Origin: Dechloromonas denitrificans
Lineage (GTDB): Bacteria > Pseudomonadota > Gammaproteobacteria > Burkholderiales > Rhodocyclaceae
Assembly: GCF_020510665.1 (NCBI RefSeq)
Contig: NZ_CP075187.1
Span: 636,001-700,000 of the forward strand
Direction of reading: 5' to 3'
Length of the DNA stretch: 64,000 nucleotides
The notes beneath the pieces are model-generated. The model was not told the DNA's origin. It saw only the letters and a list, made by a program, of their open reading frames with translations, and did no database searches. Shown here in pieces: positions 50,412-59,473 of this stretch. Position 1 is the stretch's first letter. Each line of letters starts with the position of its first letter. The position numbers and the translations under genes were made by a program.

Positions 50412-51770
50412 ATGCTCGATAACCTGACCAATCGCCTTGCCCGCGTAATGAAGACGCTCAAGGGCGAAGCTCGCCTGACTGAATCAAATATTGCCGATGC
50501 GTTGCGTGAAGTGCGCATGGCCTTGCTTGAGGCCGATGTGGCTTTGCCCGTTGTCAAGGATTTTGTGGCGGCGGTGAAAGAAAAGGCCGTGGGCGAAGAA
50601 GTGATCGGCTCACTCAGCCCAGGGCAGGCGCTGGTTGGTGTGGTGCATGCCGAGTTGACCAAGATCATGGGTGATGCTCATGAGGGCATCAATTTCAACA
50701 CCCAGCCGCCGGCAATCGTACTGATGGCTGGTTTGCAGGGCGCCGGCAAGACGACGACGGTTGGCAAGCTGGGCAAGTTCCTGAAAGAGAATTTCAAGAA
50801 AAAAGTGCTGGTTGTGTCATGTGACGTTTATCGTCCAGCGGCAATCGAGCAGTTGAAGTCGGTGGCAGGGCAGGCCGGCGTTGATTTCTTCCCGTCTGCT
50901 GTTGGCGAGAAACCGGAGGCGATCGCCCTGGCGGCCCTAGACTGGGCCAAGCGTCATTACCATGATGTACTGCTGGTCGATACGGCCGGTCGTCTCGCGG
51001 TCGACGAGGCCATGATGGCCGAAATCAAGCAGTTGCATGCGGCAATCAATCCGATCGAAACCTTGTTCGTTGTCGATGCGATGCTGGGTCAGGATGCGGT
51101 CAATACGGCCAAGGCCTTCAACGAAGCCTTGCCGCTGACTGGCGTTGTGCTGACCAAGCTGGACGGTGATTCGCGCGGTGGTGCGGCCTTGTCGGTGCGT
51201 CATGTCACCGGCAAGCCGATCAAGTTCTCCGGTGTCGGCGAAAAGCTGACCGGGCTGGAAGCTTTCCACCCGGAGCGGATGGCTTCCCGCATTCTTGGCA
51301 TGGGCGACGTGCTGTCCTTGATCGAGGATGCGCGCAAGGGGCTGGACGAAGAAAAGGCGGTGGCATTTGCCAAGAAGCTGAAATCCGGCAAGGGCTTCGA
51401 TCTGAATGACTTCAAGGAGCAGATCGGCCAGATGCGTAACATGGGTGGCTTGTCGGCATTGATGGACAAGATGCCGGCCCAGATCGCCCAGATGGCGGGT
51501 CAGTTGCCGGCCGGTGCAGAAAACAAGATGGTTGGGCGGGTCGAGGGGATTATCAACTCGATGACGCCGCTCGAACGTTCGAAGCCGGAACTGATCAAGG
51601 CCAGCCGCAAGCGTCGTATCGCCATGGGGGCGGGGGTTCAGGTTCAGGAAGTGAATCGTCTGCTGACCCAGTTCGAGCAGTCGCAGAAAATGATGAAGAT
51701 GATGACCAAGGGCGGCATCGGCAAGTTGATGCGCGGCATGAAGGGGATGATTCCCGGTATGGGACGCTGA
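50412..51770 (+). CDS. ffh: Signal recognition particle protein Ffh
   Basis: A 452-aa SRP GTPase that targets membrane proteins. NG domain with G1 GLQGAGKTTTVGKLGKF, DTAGRL and TKLDGDSRGGAAL; methionine-rich M domain from about 320 ending in MKGMIPGMGR. The stop is inside an 18-bp perfect palindrome (51762-51779) shared with the convergent neighbouring gene. Confidence 0.97.
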   Translation: MLDNLTNRLARVMKTLKGEARLTESNIADALREVRMALLEADVALPVVKDFVAAVKEKAVGEEVIGSLSPGQALVGVVHAELTKIMGDAHEGINFNTQPPAIVLMAGLQGAGKTTTVGKLGKFLKENFKKKVLVVSCDVYRPAAIEQLKSVAGQAGVDFFPSAVGEKPEAIALAALDWAKRHYHDVLLVDTAGRLAVDEAMMAEIKQLHAAINPIETLFVVDAMLGQDAVNTAKAFNEALPLTGVVLTKLDGDSRGGAALSVRHVTGKPIKFSGVGEKLTGLEAFHPERMASRILGMGDVLSLIEDARKGLDEEKAVAFAKKLKSGKGFDLNDFKEQIGQMRNMGGLSALMDKMPAQIAQMAGQLPAGAENKMVGRVEGIINSMTPLERSKPELIKASRKRRIAMGAGVQVQEVNRLLTQFEQSQKMMKMMTKGGIGKLMRGMKGMIPGMGR

Positions 51771-51779
51771 TCAGCGTCC
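51762..51779. repeat. Palindrome over the stop codons of ffh and a convergent gene
   Basis: GGACGCTGATCAGCGTCC reads the same on both strands. The two stop codons TGA (ffh) and TGA (lytic transglycosylase, read as TCA) adjoin at its centre. It has no T-run, so termination there is uncertain. Confidence 0.7.
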
Positions 51780-52382
51780 TGTTTCGGTCGGCCGGGTGGG
51801 CTTGTCGTAAGCCCACTGGTTTTGCCAGGCAGCTCGGACCATGTTGGGGTATTCGGGCTTGCCGAGGCTGCCGTTATAGCGGCCAAGGGCGCGATACAGG
51901 TCGCCCTTCTCGATATCCAGGTAGTGGCGCAGAATGGTGCAGCCATAGCGCAGGTTGGTGCGCAGGTCGAACAGTGAGTCTTCCGGTCGACCGAGTAATT
52001 TCAGCCAAAATGGCATGACCTGCATGTAGCCGCGTGCGCCGGCTGATGACACGGCATATTTCCGGAATCCGGATTCAACCTGCATCAATCCTAAAACCAG
52101 CTGCGGATCGAGTCCGGCGCGCGTCGCTTCATAGTGCACGCTGCGCAGCAGGTCGATCCGATACTCCCTGCTCGGAATACGTTTTTCCAAGCGTCGGGAC
52201 ATTTCTCCCAGCCAGTCGGCGGCATCGATCGGGTTGCGAAAGGAGCTGCCGGGCGGCCGTGAGTCTGAAACCGCCTTGTGCAGCGCCGCCTGCGCGCTGG
52301 CAGCAAGCGGCTCGTATTTTTGCGCGCCGGCATAGGCGGCCGACGCGCAGAGCAAATACAGTGCAGCGATTAACCGGTGCAC
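51771..52382 (-). CDS. Lytic transglycosylase (SLT domain)
   Basis: A 203-aa exported enzyme that cuts peptidoglycan glycan strands. Signal peptide to about residue 20. The SLT domain has the catalytic Glu in [29 protein letters not shown], then [26 protein letters not shown] start at 52382, overlapping the proS 3' end by 13 bases. It lies downstream of proS on the same strand. Confidence 0.92.
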   Translation of the reverse strand: MHRLIAALYLLCASAAYAGAQKYEPLAASAQAALHKAVSDSRPPGSSFRNPIDAADWLGEMSRRLEKRIPSREYRIDLLRSVHYEATRAGLDPQLVLGLMQVESGFRKYAVSSAGARGYMQVMPFWLKLLGRPEDSLFDLRTNLRYGCTILRHYLDIEKGDLYRALGRYNGSLGKPEYPNMVRAAWQNQWAYDKPTRPTETGR

Positions 52383-54100
52383 AGTTTCCCTTGAATGAAG
52401 CTGAGCGCCTCGCCTTGCGGCAGCATGCTGGCTTCGGCTTCCTGGCGGCCCTTGTACTCGATCTGGCCTTCCTTCAGGCCGCGCTCGCCAATGACCAGGC
52501 GGTGCGGGATGCCGATCAGTTCCATGTCGGCAAACATCACGCCGGGGCGTTCATTGCGATCGTCCAGCAGAACGTCGATACCGGCTGTCTTGAGGTCGGC
52601 GTACAACTGGTCGGCGGCCGCCTTGACGGCATCATTCTTGAAGTAGCCCATCGGCACCACGCAGACCTCGAAGGGGGCGATGGCCGGCGGCAGGATGATG
52701 CCTCGTTCATCGTTGCCCTGTTCGATCGCCGAGCCGACGATGCGCGACACGCCGATACCGTAGCAGCCCATTTCCATGATCTGGCTCTTGCCGTTTTCAT
52801 CGAGGTAGCTGCAGTTGAGCGCTTCGGCGTATTTCTGGCGCAGCTGGAAAATATGACCGACTTCGATGCCACGGCAAATGCCGAGTTGGCCTTGGCCATC
52901 AGGCGACGGGTCGCCGGCAACAACGTTGCGGATATCGAACACTTCGGGTTCCGGCAGGTCACGGCCGAAATTGACGCCGCTCAGGTGGTAGCCGGCTTCG
53001 TTGGCGCCGCAGATGAAGTCGCTCATGGCGGCTACGGTACGGTCGGCAAAAACCGCTACCTTGCTGCGGTCGACCGCGACAGGACCGATAAAACCTGGTT
53101 TGCAGTTCAGTTGGGCAATGACTTCTTCTTCCGTTGCAAAGCGGAAGGTGCTCAAGGCGGCAATCTTGCTCGCCTTGATTTCGTTGATTTCGTGGTCGGC
53201 GCGAACCAGCAGCAGGGCAAAGGTTTGCTTGCCATCTTCGCTGTCATTGACGACCGCAATCGTTTTGACGATTTTGTTGATGTCGGCCGCGAGAAACTTG
53301 GCGACATCGGCACAAGCCATCTTGCCCGGGGTGTGAATCTTTGCCAAGCTGGCCGAGGCTGCTGCGCGGGGCGTGCTCGGAGCCAGGGCTTCGGCCAGTT
53401 CAACGTTGGCGGCGTAATCCGAATTCGGGCAGAAGGCGATGTCGTCTTCACCGGAATCGGCCAAAACGTGGAATTCATGCGATCCGGTACCGCCAATCGA
53501 GCCTGTGTCGGCGGCGACGGCACGGAACTTCAGGCCGAGGCGGGTGAAAATTCGGCTGTAGGTCGCGTACATATTGCCGTATTCGCGCTTCAGGTCATCG
53601 AACGACGTATGGAAAGAGTAGCCGTCCTTCATCAGGAATTCGCGGCCACGCATCACGCCGAAGCGCGGACGGATCTCATCGCGGAATTTGGTTTGGACCT
53701 GATAAAGATGAATCGGCAACTGGCGATAGCTCTTTACGTCGCGGCGCACCACGTCGGTAATGACTTCTTCGTGTGTCGGGCCAATGACGAATTCGCGCTG
53801 GTGGCGATCCTTGAAGCGCAGCAGCTCCGGACCGTATTGCTCCCAGCGGCCGGATTCCTGCCACAGTTCGGCGGGCTGTACCGCCGGCATCAGCAATTCG
53901 AGCGCCCCGGCATTGTTCATTTCTTCGCGGACGATGTTTTCAACTTTGCGCAAAACGCGCAGGCCGAGCGGCATCCAGGTGTAAATGCCGGTTGCTGCGC
54001 GCTTGATATAGCCGGCGCGCAACATCATTTTCTGGCTAATGACTTCGGCGTCGGACGGGGCTTCTTTGAGAGTGGTGAAAAAGAACTGCGAAGTGCGCAT
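52370..54100 (-). CDS. proS: Prolyl-tRNA synthetase
   Basis: A 576-aa bacterial-type class II synthetase with editing insertion (INS) domain. Motifs include [50 protein letters not shown] and [18 protein letters not shown]. The start at 54100 ([15 protein letters not shown]) is chosen over an extension of eight codons. Contains a copy of the 12-mer repeat at 53063-53074. Confidence 0.97.
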   Translation of the reverse strand: MRTSQFFFTTLKEAPSDAEVISQKMMLRAGYIKRAATGIYTWMPLGLRVLRKVENIVREEMNNAGALELLMPAVQPAELWQESGRWEQYGPELLRFKDRHQREFVIGPTHEEVITDVVRRDVKSYRQLPIHLYQVQTKFRDEIRPRFGVMRGREFLMKDGYSFHTSFDDLKREYGNMYATYSRIFTRLGLKFRAVAADTGSIGGTGSHEFHVLADSGEDDIAFCPNSDYAANVELAEALAPSTPRAAASASLAKIHTPGKMACADVAKFLAADINKIVKTIAVVNDSEDGKQTFALLLVRADHEINEIKASKIAALSTFRFATEEEVIAQLNCKPGFIGPVAVDRSKVAVFADRTVAAMSDFICGANEAGYHLSGVNFGRDLPEPEVFDIRNVVAGDPSPDGQGQLGICRGIEVGHIFQLRQKYAEALNCSYLDENGKSQIMEMGCYGIGVSRIVGSAIEQGNDERGIILPPAIAPFEVCVVPMGYFKNDAVKAAADQLYADLKTAGIDVLLDDRNERPGVMFADMELIGIPHRLVIGERGLKEGQIEYKGRQEAEASMLPQGEALSFIQGKLCTG

Positions 54101-54211
54101 GGGATGCTCTTGAATTCGTTGCAAAAGTCGGATTTTACACGCAGCGTGTTCTTTGCATGCGGGGCACCTTTGTGAAAGAATTGCGCCAACTTAAAATTTT
54201 GCAGGATTTCT

Positions 54212-54757
54212 ATGCTCGATCGTGAAGGCTATCGCCCGAACGTCGGCATCATCCTCTGTAACGCAAAGAACGAGGTTTTCTGGGGTAAGCGCATTCGGGA
54301 GCATTCCTGGCAGTTTCCGCAAGGTGGCATCAAGCGTGGCGAAACGCCCGAAGAGGCCATGTACCGTGAGCTGTATGAAGAGGTCGGGCTGCGTCCCGAG
54401 CATGTGCGTATCCTTGGGCGAACCAAAGGCTGGCTGCGTTATGAGGTGCCGACACACTGGATCAAGCGCGAATGGCGCGGGTCTTACAAGGGGCAGAAGC
54501 AGATATGGTTTTTGTTGCGCCTGGCTGGGCGTGACAGCGATATCAGTTTGCGTGCAACCAACAAGCCGGAGTTCGATGCCTGGCGCTGGAACGACTACTG
54601 GATTCCGCTTGATGCGGTCATCGAGTTCAAGCGCATGGTGTATGAGCAGGCTTTGAACGAGCTTGTGCGCTTTGTCGATCTTGATCGGCGAGTGCGACAT
54701 AAGCGTCCGGGTACGCTGGCGGACGAGGGTGAGTCCGCTGCGGTCGACGAGGAGTAA
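54212..54757 (+). CDS. rppH: RNA pyrophosphohydrolase
   Basis: A 181-aa Nudix enzyme that removes pyrophosphate from mRNA 5' ends to start decay. The Nudix box is [22 protein letters not shown]. It starts [17 protein letters not shown], as in RppH/NudH. The C-terminus is a charged tail encoded over a 12-mer repeat copy (54737-54748). It begins the rppH-CNP1-coq7 unit. Confidence 0.96.
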   Translation: MLDREGYRPNVGIILCNAKNEVFWGKRIREHSWQFPQGGIKRGETPEEAMYRELYEEVGLRPEHVRILGRTKGWLRYEVPTHWIKREWRGSYKGQKQIWFLLRLAGRDSDISLRATNKPEFDAWRWNDYWIPLDAVIEFKRMVYEQALNELVRFVDLDRRVRHKRPGTLADEGESAAVDEE

Positions 54758-54759
54758 TC

Positions 54760-55278
54760 GTGGTTTTTCTGCTCAGAATGTTTGCTGTCGGGTGTGGGCT
54801 ACTTTTTGCCAGCGCAGCGGGGGCAAGCTTCGAGGAGGATTACGAGGCAAAGCCGTGGCAGGAAATAGAAGTGGCCCTGCCTGCGGCCCCTGCGCGTGAG
54901 TCCTTGTTGCCGTTTTATGTCAGTGCCGCAACCGAGAATCGGTTTTTTGTCGATGCAGCAACGTTGACCGTGGCAAGCGACGGTGTGGTGCGTTATGTCC
55001 TCAAGGTGGTTTCTTCAGAAGGGGCTGTAACGGTCAGTTTTGAAGGAATGCGCTGTGAAACCAGGGAGCGCCGAATCTATGCTTCCGGACGTAGCGACGG
55101 ATCGTGGTCGAAGTCGCGCAACAACCAGTGGTCATCAATTCGTGATGCGGCCAGCAATCGACAGTACGCAGCCTTGTTTGGCGATTATTTCTGTCCTGAC
55201 GGAGCGATTGTTCGCAACGCAGATGAGGCAGTAAGGGCGCTTCGGCGCGGCGGCCATACCGATATAAGAGGATATTGA
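54760..55278 (+). CDS. CNP1-like family exported protein
   Basis: A 172-aa protein with a signal peptide (cleavage near residue 21) and a single domain with the conserved [21 protein letters not shown] start. GTG start at 54760, two bases after the rppH stop. The domain is found in Neisseria and other betaproteobacteria next to nudH; function unknown. Confidence 0.85.
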   Translation: MVFLLRMFAVGCGLLFASAAGASFEEDYEAKPWQEIEVALPAAPARESLLPFYVSAATENRFFVDAATLTVASDGVVRYVLKVVSSEGAVTVSFEGMRCETRERRIYASGRSDGSWSKSRNNQWSSIRDAASNRQYAALFGDYFCPDGAIVRNADEAVRALRRGGHTDIRGY

Positions 55279-55282
55279 AGAC

Positions 55283-55906
55283 ATGTTTCTGGATCAGGCA
55301 ATTGTTGAGTTTGATCGAGGATTAAAAACGGTCTTTGCATCGGCGCGAAGCGTCCGGGCTACCCCCGGTGCGACTTTGTCCGAGGCGCCTCTTGATGCTA
55401 GTGAGCGCAGCCACGCTGCGGGCCTCATGCGGATCAACCATTGTGGTGAAGTGTGTGCCCAGGCGCTCTATCAGGGGCAGTCGCTGACCTCGCGCGATCC
55501 ATTGATCCGTGAGTCCTTGCGCGAAGCGGCGCATGAGGAAACCGAGCACCTGGCCTGGACCGAGCAGCGATTGGCTGAGTTGGGGAGTACCAAGAGTGCC
55601 CTCAATCCCTTGTTGTATCTAGGCGCACTGTCTTTTGGTGTGTTGGCTGGAGTCCTGGGAGATGAGTGGAATCTTGGCTTCCTGGCTGAAACCGAGCGCC
55701 AGGTTGAGGCACATCTTGATGGTCACTTGCGTGAATTGCCGGCGCAGGATCAGCGGTCGCGAGCCATTGTTGCGCAAATGCGCCTCGACGAAATCCGGCA
55801 TGCCGAGGCGGCGGTCAATCTTGGTGCCGCAGAACTGCCTGCGCCGGTCAAAGGTGCGATGCGATTGGCAGCCAAAGTGATGACTACGGCTGCCTATCGA
55901 ATCTAA
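55283..55906 (+). CDS. coq7: Ubiquinone hydroxylase Coq7
   Basis: A 207-aa di-iron hydroxylase of ubiquinone synthesis. The diiron ligands are in [25 protein letters not shown] and [12 protein letters not shown]. Length and motifs are those of betaproteobacterial Coq7. Closes the rppH-CNP1-coq7 run. Confidence 0.95.
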   Translation: MFLDQAIVEFDRGLKTVFASARSVRATPGATLSEAPLDASERSHAAGLMRINHCGEVCAQALYQGQSLTSRDPLIRESLREAAHEETEHLAWTEQRLAELGSTKSALNPLLYLGALSFGVLAGVLGDEWNLGFLAETERQVEAHLDGHLRELPAQDQRSRAIVAQMRLDEIRHAEAAVNLGAAELPAPVKGAMRLAAKVMTTAAYRI

Positions 55907-55917
55907 GCCTGGCTGCC

Positions 55918-56346
55918 TCAGGCTTCTTCGATAATTTCAAAGTCGTGGGTGATCGTGGCGGTTTTGCCGACCATGATCGAGGCAGAACAATATTTGTCCT
56001 TGGATAGTTCAATCGCCCGTGCCACCGCATCGGGCTTGAGGTTTTTGCCTTTTACCCGGTAGTGAAAGTGAATGTGCGTAAACACTTTTGGGTCGGTGTC
56101 GGCGCGCTCGGCTTTCAGGCTGACATCGCACGCACTAACGGCTTGCCGTCCCTTTTTTAGAATCAAGACGACGTCAAACGCGCTGCACCCTCCGGTGCCG
56201 GCAAGAACCATTTCCATCGGGCGCAAACCCAGGTTCCGGCCCCCAGCCTCTGGCGCTCCATCCATCACGACGGCGTGTCCGCTCCCCGTTTCGGCAACGA
56301 ACGACATTCCCGCATCATTTCCCATCCACCTGACAGTGCACTCCAT
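55918..56346 (-). CDS. OsmC-family peroxide-reducing protein
   Basis: A 142-aa OsmC/Ohr-type protein. The cysteine in GTGGCSAFDVV and the later Cys at ELSKDKYCSASIMV match the redox pair, so it probably reduces peroxides. The ATG at 56346 is typical for the short OsmC-like branch (YhfA). It ends convergent with coq7. Confidence 0.9.
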   Translation of the reverse strand: MECTVRWMGNDAGMSFVAETGSGHAVVMDGAPEAGGRNLGLRPMEMVLAGTGGCSAFDVVLILKKGRQAVSACDVSLKAERADTDPKVFTHIHFHYRVKGKNLKPDAVARAIELSKDKYCSASIMVGKTATITHDFEIIEEA

Positions 56347-56585
56347 CCATGTCTCCCTTGAAAGAGCGTGAATTCTAACGGATATCCTTGTCCGGGTTTG
56401 AATTCCCGGTTTTTGTGCGCCGCACCATTTTTTACGGTGATTGGCGAGAATGGTTGTTGGTTAAATTAATTTATTACTGAGATATAAATGATCGTTAATT
56501 ATAATTTAAGTATTTAATTCAGTTGCTTTTCATTCATAAAAGTTGTTTATCAAATAATTGATTTAATTGTTGTGCGATGCACAAA

Positions 56586-56614
56586 TTGCACTTGTGGCAA
56601 AGCGGGTTTATAGG
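56586..56614 (+). promoter_or_regulatory. Candidate promoter of the small RNA
   Basis: TTGCAC (56586-56591) and TATAGG (56609-56614) are spaced by 17 bases. The expected transcript start is near 56621. Confidence 0.45.
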
Positions 56615-56620
56615 CACAAT

Positions 56621-56736
56621 GCGAAGCGTACGGACTTGGTTGCTTGGTTGGTTTTTGAGGCCTAGTTCAGATTTGTCTCCTCCACCCTCCTCCTTTGGTG
56701 TGGATTTAACGCGGCTCAGCGAGCCGCGTTTTTTTT
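56621..56736 (+). ncRNA. Candidate small RNA with anti-Shine-Dalgarno CU-rich stretch
   Basis: A stretch of about 115 bases with a sigma70-like promoter and a strong terminator. Bases 56676-56696 contain two CCTCC-rich blocks (CTCCTCCACCCTCCTCC), complementary to ribosome-binding sites. The terminator is a perfect 10-bp stem AACGCGGCTC/GAGCCGCGTT around AGC (56708-56730) with T8 (56729-56736). This combination is typical of trans-acting small RNAs. No expression evidence is available; the 5' end is inferred. Confidence 0.5.
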
Positions 56737-56766
56737 GGCAACTTCCGGTGTTTTTGTTCAATGGCA

Positions 56767-56796
56767 TTGACACCGGCCACTTGGGTCGACTAGAAT
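56767..56796 (+). promoter_or_regulatory. Promoter of rplM-rpsI
   Basis: TTGACA (56767-56772) is separated by 18 bases from TAGAAT (56791-56796). The rplM start lies 50 bp further on, leaving a leader of about 40 nt that could fold into a regulatory structure. Confidence 0.65.
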
Positions 56797-56845
56797 CCGC
56801 GCCTTTCTCCAATCTGCGCCCAATTTTTCAGGACAGCACACTTAT

Positions 56846-57274
56846 ATGAAAACGTTTTCCGCCAAGCCACATGAGGTGAAGCGCGAGTGGTTTGTGGTAG
56901 ACGCCACAGACAAGGTGCTCGGCCGCCTCGCTACCGAAATTGCTCGCCGCCTGCGTGGCAAGCACAAGGCTATCTACACGCCGCACGTTGATACCGGCGA
57001 TTTCATCGTCGTTACCAATGTCGACAAGATCACCGTTACCGGTAACAAAGCCGACGACAAGAAGTACTACCGTCACTCCGGTTATCCGGGCGGTATCTAC
57101 GAAACGAACTTCAAGAAGATGCAGCAGCGTTTCCCGGGCCGTGCCCTCGAAACCGCCGTCAAGGGCATGCTTCCGAAGGGCCCGCTGGGCTACGCGATGC
57201 TCAAGAAGCTTAAGTGCTACGCCGGCGACCAGCATCCTCATACCGCCCAGCAGCCTCAGGCTCTGGAAATCTAA
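56846..57274 (+). CDS. rplM: 50S ribosomal protein L13
   Basis: A 142-aa ribosomal protein, with the family strings [29 protein letters not shown] and [23 protein letters not shown]. Length as in E. coli. First gene of rplM-rpsI. Confidence 0.98.
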   Translation: MKTFSAKPHEVKREWFVVDATDKVLGRLATEIARRLRGKHKAIYTPHVDTGDFIVVTNVDKITVTGNKADDKKYYRHSGYPGGIYETNFKKMQQRFPGRALETAVKGMLPKGPLGYAMLKKLKCYAGDQHPHTAQQPQALEI

Positions 57275-57283
57275 AGGATTATC

Positions 57284-57676
57284 ATGGCTGATAGCTATTT
57301 CTACGGTACGGGTCGTCGCAAGAGCGCCGTTGCACGTGTATTCATGAAGCGCGGTTCTGGTGCGATTGTTGTTAACGGCAAGCCGATCGATCAGTTCTTC
57401 TCGCGTGAAACCGGTCGCATGATTGCTCGCCAGCCGCTGGCTTTGGTTGAGCAACTGAATGGTTTTGACATCAAGGTTAATGTCATCGGTGGTGGTGAGT
57501 CTGGTCAGGCTGGCGCTGTTCGTCACGGCATTACTCGTGCTTTGATTGAATACGACGCAGCATTGAAGCCGGCGCTTTCCAAGGCTGGTTTTGTGACTCG
57601 CGATGCACGTGAAGTCGAGCGTAAGAAAGTCGGTTTCCACAAAGCTCGTCGCCGCAAGCAATTCTCGAAGCGCTAA
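57284..57676 (+). CDS. rpsI: 30S ribosomal protein S9
   Basis: A 130-aa ribosomal protein. [20 protein letters not shown] and the C-terminal [18 protein letters not shown], which reaches the P site, are invariant. It follows rplM by 9 bp. Confidence 0.98.
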   Translation: MADSYFYGTGRRKSAVARVFMKRGSGAIVVNGKPIDQFFSRETGRMIARQPLALVEQLNGFDIKVNVIGGGESGQAGAVRHGITRALIEYDAALKPALSKAGFVTRDAREVERKKVGFHKARRRKQFSKR

Positions 57677-57692
57677 TTTGCGCAACGAATTT

Positions 57693-57720
57693 AAAAAGCC
57701 GCCTTTGGGCGGCTTTTTTT
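57693..57720 (+). terminator. Terminator after rpsI
   Basis: AAAAAGCCGCC and GGCGGCTTTTTTT form a stem around TTTG with T7, 17 bp after the rpsI stop. Confidence 0.9.
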
Positions 57721-57797
57721 CGTTTTGAATTACTATTTCTGTCATGTCTTGGTCGTGTGATCGGGCTGCTTTCATGTCTAGTTGCTGAGGTGCGTGT

Positions 57798-58532
57798 ATG
57801 CCATCGCCTGCTGTGTCGTTGAGGCTGCGAAAATTTCGACGCCGTTTCGGTATTGCGGCACCTCGTCTTGTTGTTCGGCAGCATATTGCGTGGCCCTGGG
57901 TGGTTTTTCCCCTGGGGGCTTTGGTGCTCTGTTCTCTGGGTGGTTTTTTGTGGGTCTTGCAAAATAACCAGGCAGGTGTGTTGGAGCGAGAGTTGGCAGC
58001 TTTGCGTATCCAGGTTTTGCACCAGGCTGATGAGTTGATGGTGCTGCGTGCAACCGCCGGAACTGAAAAAAATGCAGTGCACATTGAGAGAACGGCACAG
58101 CAGGGGTTGCTTGCCAGGCTGAAAGGCGTGGAGGATGAAAATTCGCTGCTCAGAGAAGATGTGCGCTTGTTTGAGCGCTTGCTTTTGTCCTCCGATGAGG
58201 AGGCGGCTGTCCGGATTGAGGGGTTTCGTGTTGTTCCGGATGGAGCGGGGCGGTATCGGTATCGGTTGATTCTGTTTTTTAGGCCGGCAAAGCAGGTATC
58301 TGAATTTCGCGGTCGACTCCAGTTTTTGGTCACATTTGAACGAGAGGGCAAAATTCAGCGATTGTCTCTGTCTGAGAAAAAGGAATTGGCACCCACTTCT
58401 CTCGTTGAATTCAAAACGATGTTGCGTCGTGAGGGAGTGGTTGAGATTCCGGAGGGGGCTGTCTTGAGAGGGGTGGAAGTGCGGGTCTTGCAGGGTGATA
58501 CACTCAGAGCCAACAAGATTGCTCAATATTAG
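57798..58532 (+). CDS. DUF6776-type membrane protein
   Basis: A 244-aa protein with one membrane helix (about 34-56), a coiled coil (about 60-130) and a beta-rich C-terminal domain (about 140-244). It is usually linked to bactofilin and erpA, as here, suggesting a cell-envelope role. DUF number is recollected. The bactofilin gene starts 14 bases after its stop. Confidence 0.75.
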   Translation: MPSPAVSLRLRKFRRRFGIAAPRLVVRQHIAWPWVVFPLGALVLCSLGGFLWVLQNNQAGVLERELAALRIQVLHQADELMVLRATAGTEKNAVHIERTAQQGLLARLKGVEDENSLLREDVRLFERLLLSSDEEAAVRIEGFRVVPDGAGRYRYRLILFFRPAKQVSEFRGRLQFLVTFEREGKIQRLSLSEKKELAPTSLVEFKTMLRREGVVEIPEGAVLRGVEVRVLQGDTLRANKIAQY

Positions 58533-58546
58533 TAGTGGGGGGTGTC

Positions 58547-58948
58547 GTGTTTGGTAAAAAAACTGACAGCAAGCCGCAAGGTAGGATTGATAGCCTGATT
58601 GGTGCTGGAACTCTGATCGAGGGCAATATCCGATTTTCGGGAGGCTTGAGAATTGATGGGGAAGTGAGAGGTGCCGTTCTTGCTGCGGAGGGGGCTTCAT
58701 CGTCTACGCTGGTTTTAAGTGAGAGCGGGCGCATCGAGGGGGCGGTGTCGGTCGCGCACTTGGTGATTAATGGCTCGGTGGTCGGTCCGGTGAGTGCGTT
58801 CGAGTCGCTCGAGATGCAATCCCGCTCACGTATTATTGGCGATGTTGAGTACTTGATGGTTGAGATGCACCAGGGGGCGGTCATCGAAGGGCGCTTGGTT
58901 CATCTTGCGGCGCAGATGGAGGAACTAAAGTCCGCGCCAGTCGCCTAA
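58547..58948 (+). CDS. Bactofilin
   Basis: A 133-aa cytoskeletal protein forming beta-helical filaments. The DUF583 repeats appear in [49 protein letters not shown] and [18 protein letters not shown] at 58547 gives the usual MFGKK start and has a G-rich ribosome site; the frame also opens at 58535. Confidence 0.88.
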   Translation: MFGKKTDSKPQGRIDSLIGAGTLIEGNIRFSGGLRIDGEVRGAVLAAEGASSSTLVLSESGRIEGAVSVAHLVINGSVVGPVSAFESLEMQSRSRIIGDVEYLMVEMHQGAVIEGRLVHLAAQMEELKSAPVA

Positions 58949-59009
58949 TGATATTGACCGGGTTTGTCTCCCCAATCATAATTTTGCAAAATTTTTCAGG
59001 AGTATTCGT

Positions 59010-59360
59010 ATGAGCGCAGTTGTAGAGAGTATTTCCCCGTTTGTTTTTACGGACAGTGCTGCTAACAAGGTCAAGGAGTTGATTGAAGAAGAGGGTAATC
59101 CTAGTCTCAAGCTGCGTGTCTTTGTTACCGGCGGTGGTTGCTCCGGGTTTCAGTACGGCTTCACGTTCGATGAGGAAGTGAATGAAGACGATACGACCAT
59201 GGAAAAGAATGGCGTGACCTTATTGATTGACCCGATGAGCTACCAATATCTTGTTGGTGCCGAAATTGATTACTCCGAAGGGCTTGAGGGGTCGCAGTTT
59301 GTAATCCGCAATCCGAATGCATCATCAACCTGCGGGTGTGGTTCTTCTTTTTCGGCCTAA
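59010..59360 (+). CDS. erpA: Iron-sulfur cluster insertion protein ErpA
   Basis: A 116-aa A-type Fe-S carrier that delivers clusters to apoproteins. The three cysteines are in [15 protein letters not shown] and STCGCGSSF. Length and motifs match ErpA. Its terminator hairpin lies at 59380-59401, where an insertion sequence begins. Confidence 0.96.
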   Translation: MSAVVESISPFVFTDSAANKVKELIEEEGNPSLKLRVFVTGGGCSGFQYGFTFDEEVNEDDTTMEKNGVTLLIDPMSYQYLVGAEIDYSEGLEGSQFVIRNPNASSTCGCGSSFSA

Positions 59361-59379
59361 GATTTTTCAGGAAAAAAAC

Positions 59380-59401
59380 AAAGGCGACTTAGGTCGCCTT
59401 T
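59380..59401 (+). terminator. Terminator hairpin of erpA (left copy of target duplication)
   Basis: AAAGGCGAC/GTCGCCTTT around TTAG. Its T-run has been cut by the insertion sequence to TTT. Bases 59382-59401 are identical to 61003-61022 on the other side of the element. Confidence 0.8.
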
Positions 59402-59414
59402 CAGACTGCTGACG

Positions 59415-59444
59415 AACCCCCGATTTTTCGGGGGTTTTGTTTTT
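59415..59444 (+). terminator. Terminator hairpin inside the left IS end
   Basis: AACCCCCGA pairs with TCGGGGGTT around TTTT and is followed by TTTTGTTTTT on the plus strand. It would stop transcripts leaving erpA whose native T-run has been separated by the insertion. Confidence 0.8.
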
Positions 59445-59473
59445 CTGGTTGGAAATCAGGGAGACTCCTGGCT

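Larger units (their letters stand above)
56347..56845. other. Gene-free intergenic region with possible small RNA and promoter
   Basis: Nearly 500 bp without a credible protein gene. Bases 56440-56580 are strongly AT-rich. The remainder holds a candidate small RNA (56621-56736) and the rplM promoter (56767-56796). A 90-codon open frame here crosses the terminator and has no protein-like features. Confidence 0.7.

Noticed and set aside
52034..54175. A 713-codon open frame on the plus strand opposite proS and the lytic transglycosylase
   Set aside because: It mirrors the coding frame of proS; such long antisense frames arise from GC-rich codon bias. No start signal or recognisable domain.
56577..56849. 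A 90-codon open frame in the osmC-rplM gap
   Set aside because: It reads through the terminator and the rplM promoter and has no ribosome-binding site; the RNA interpretation fits better.
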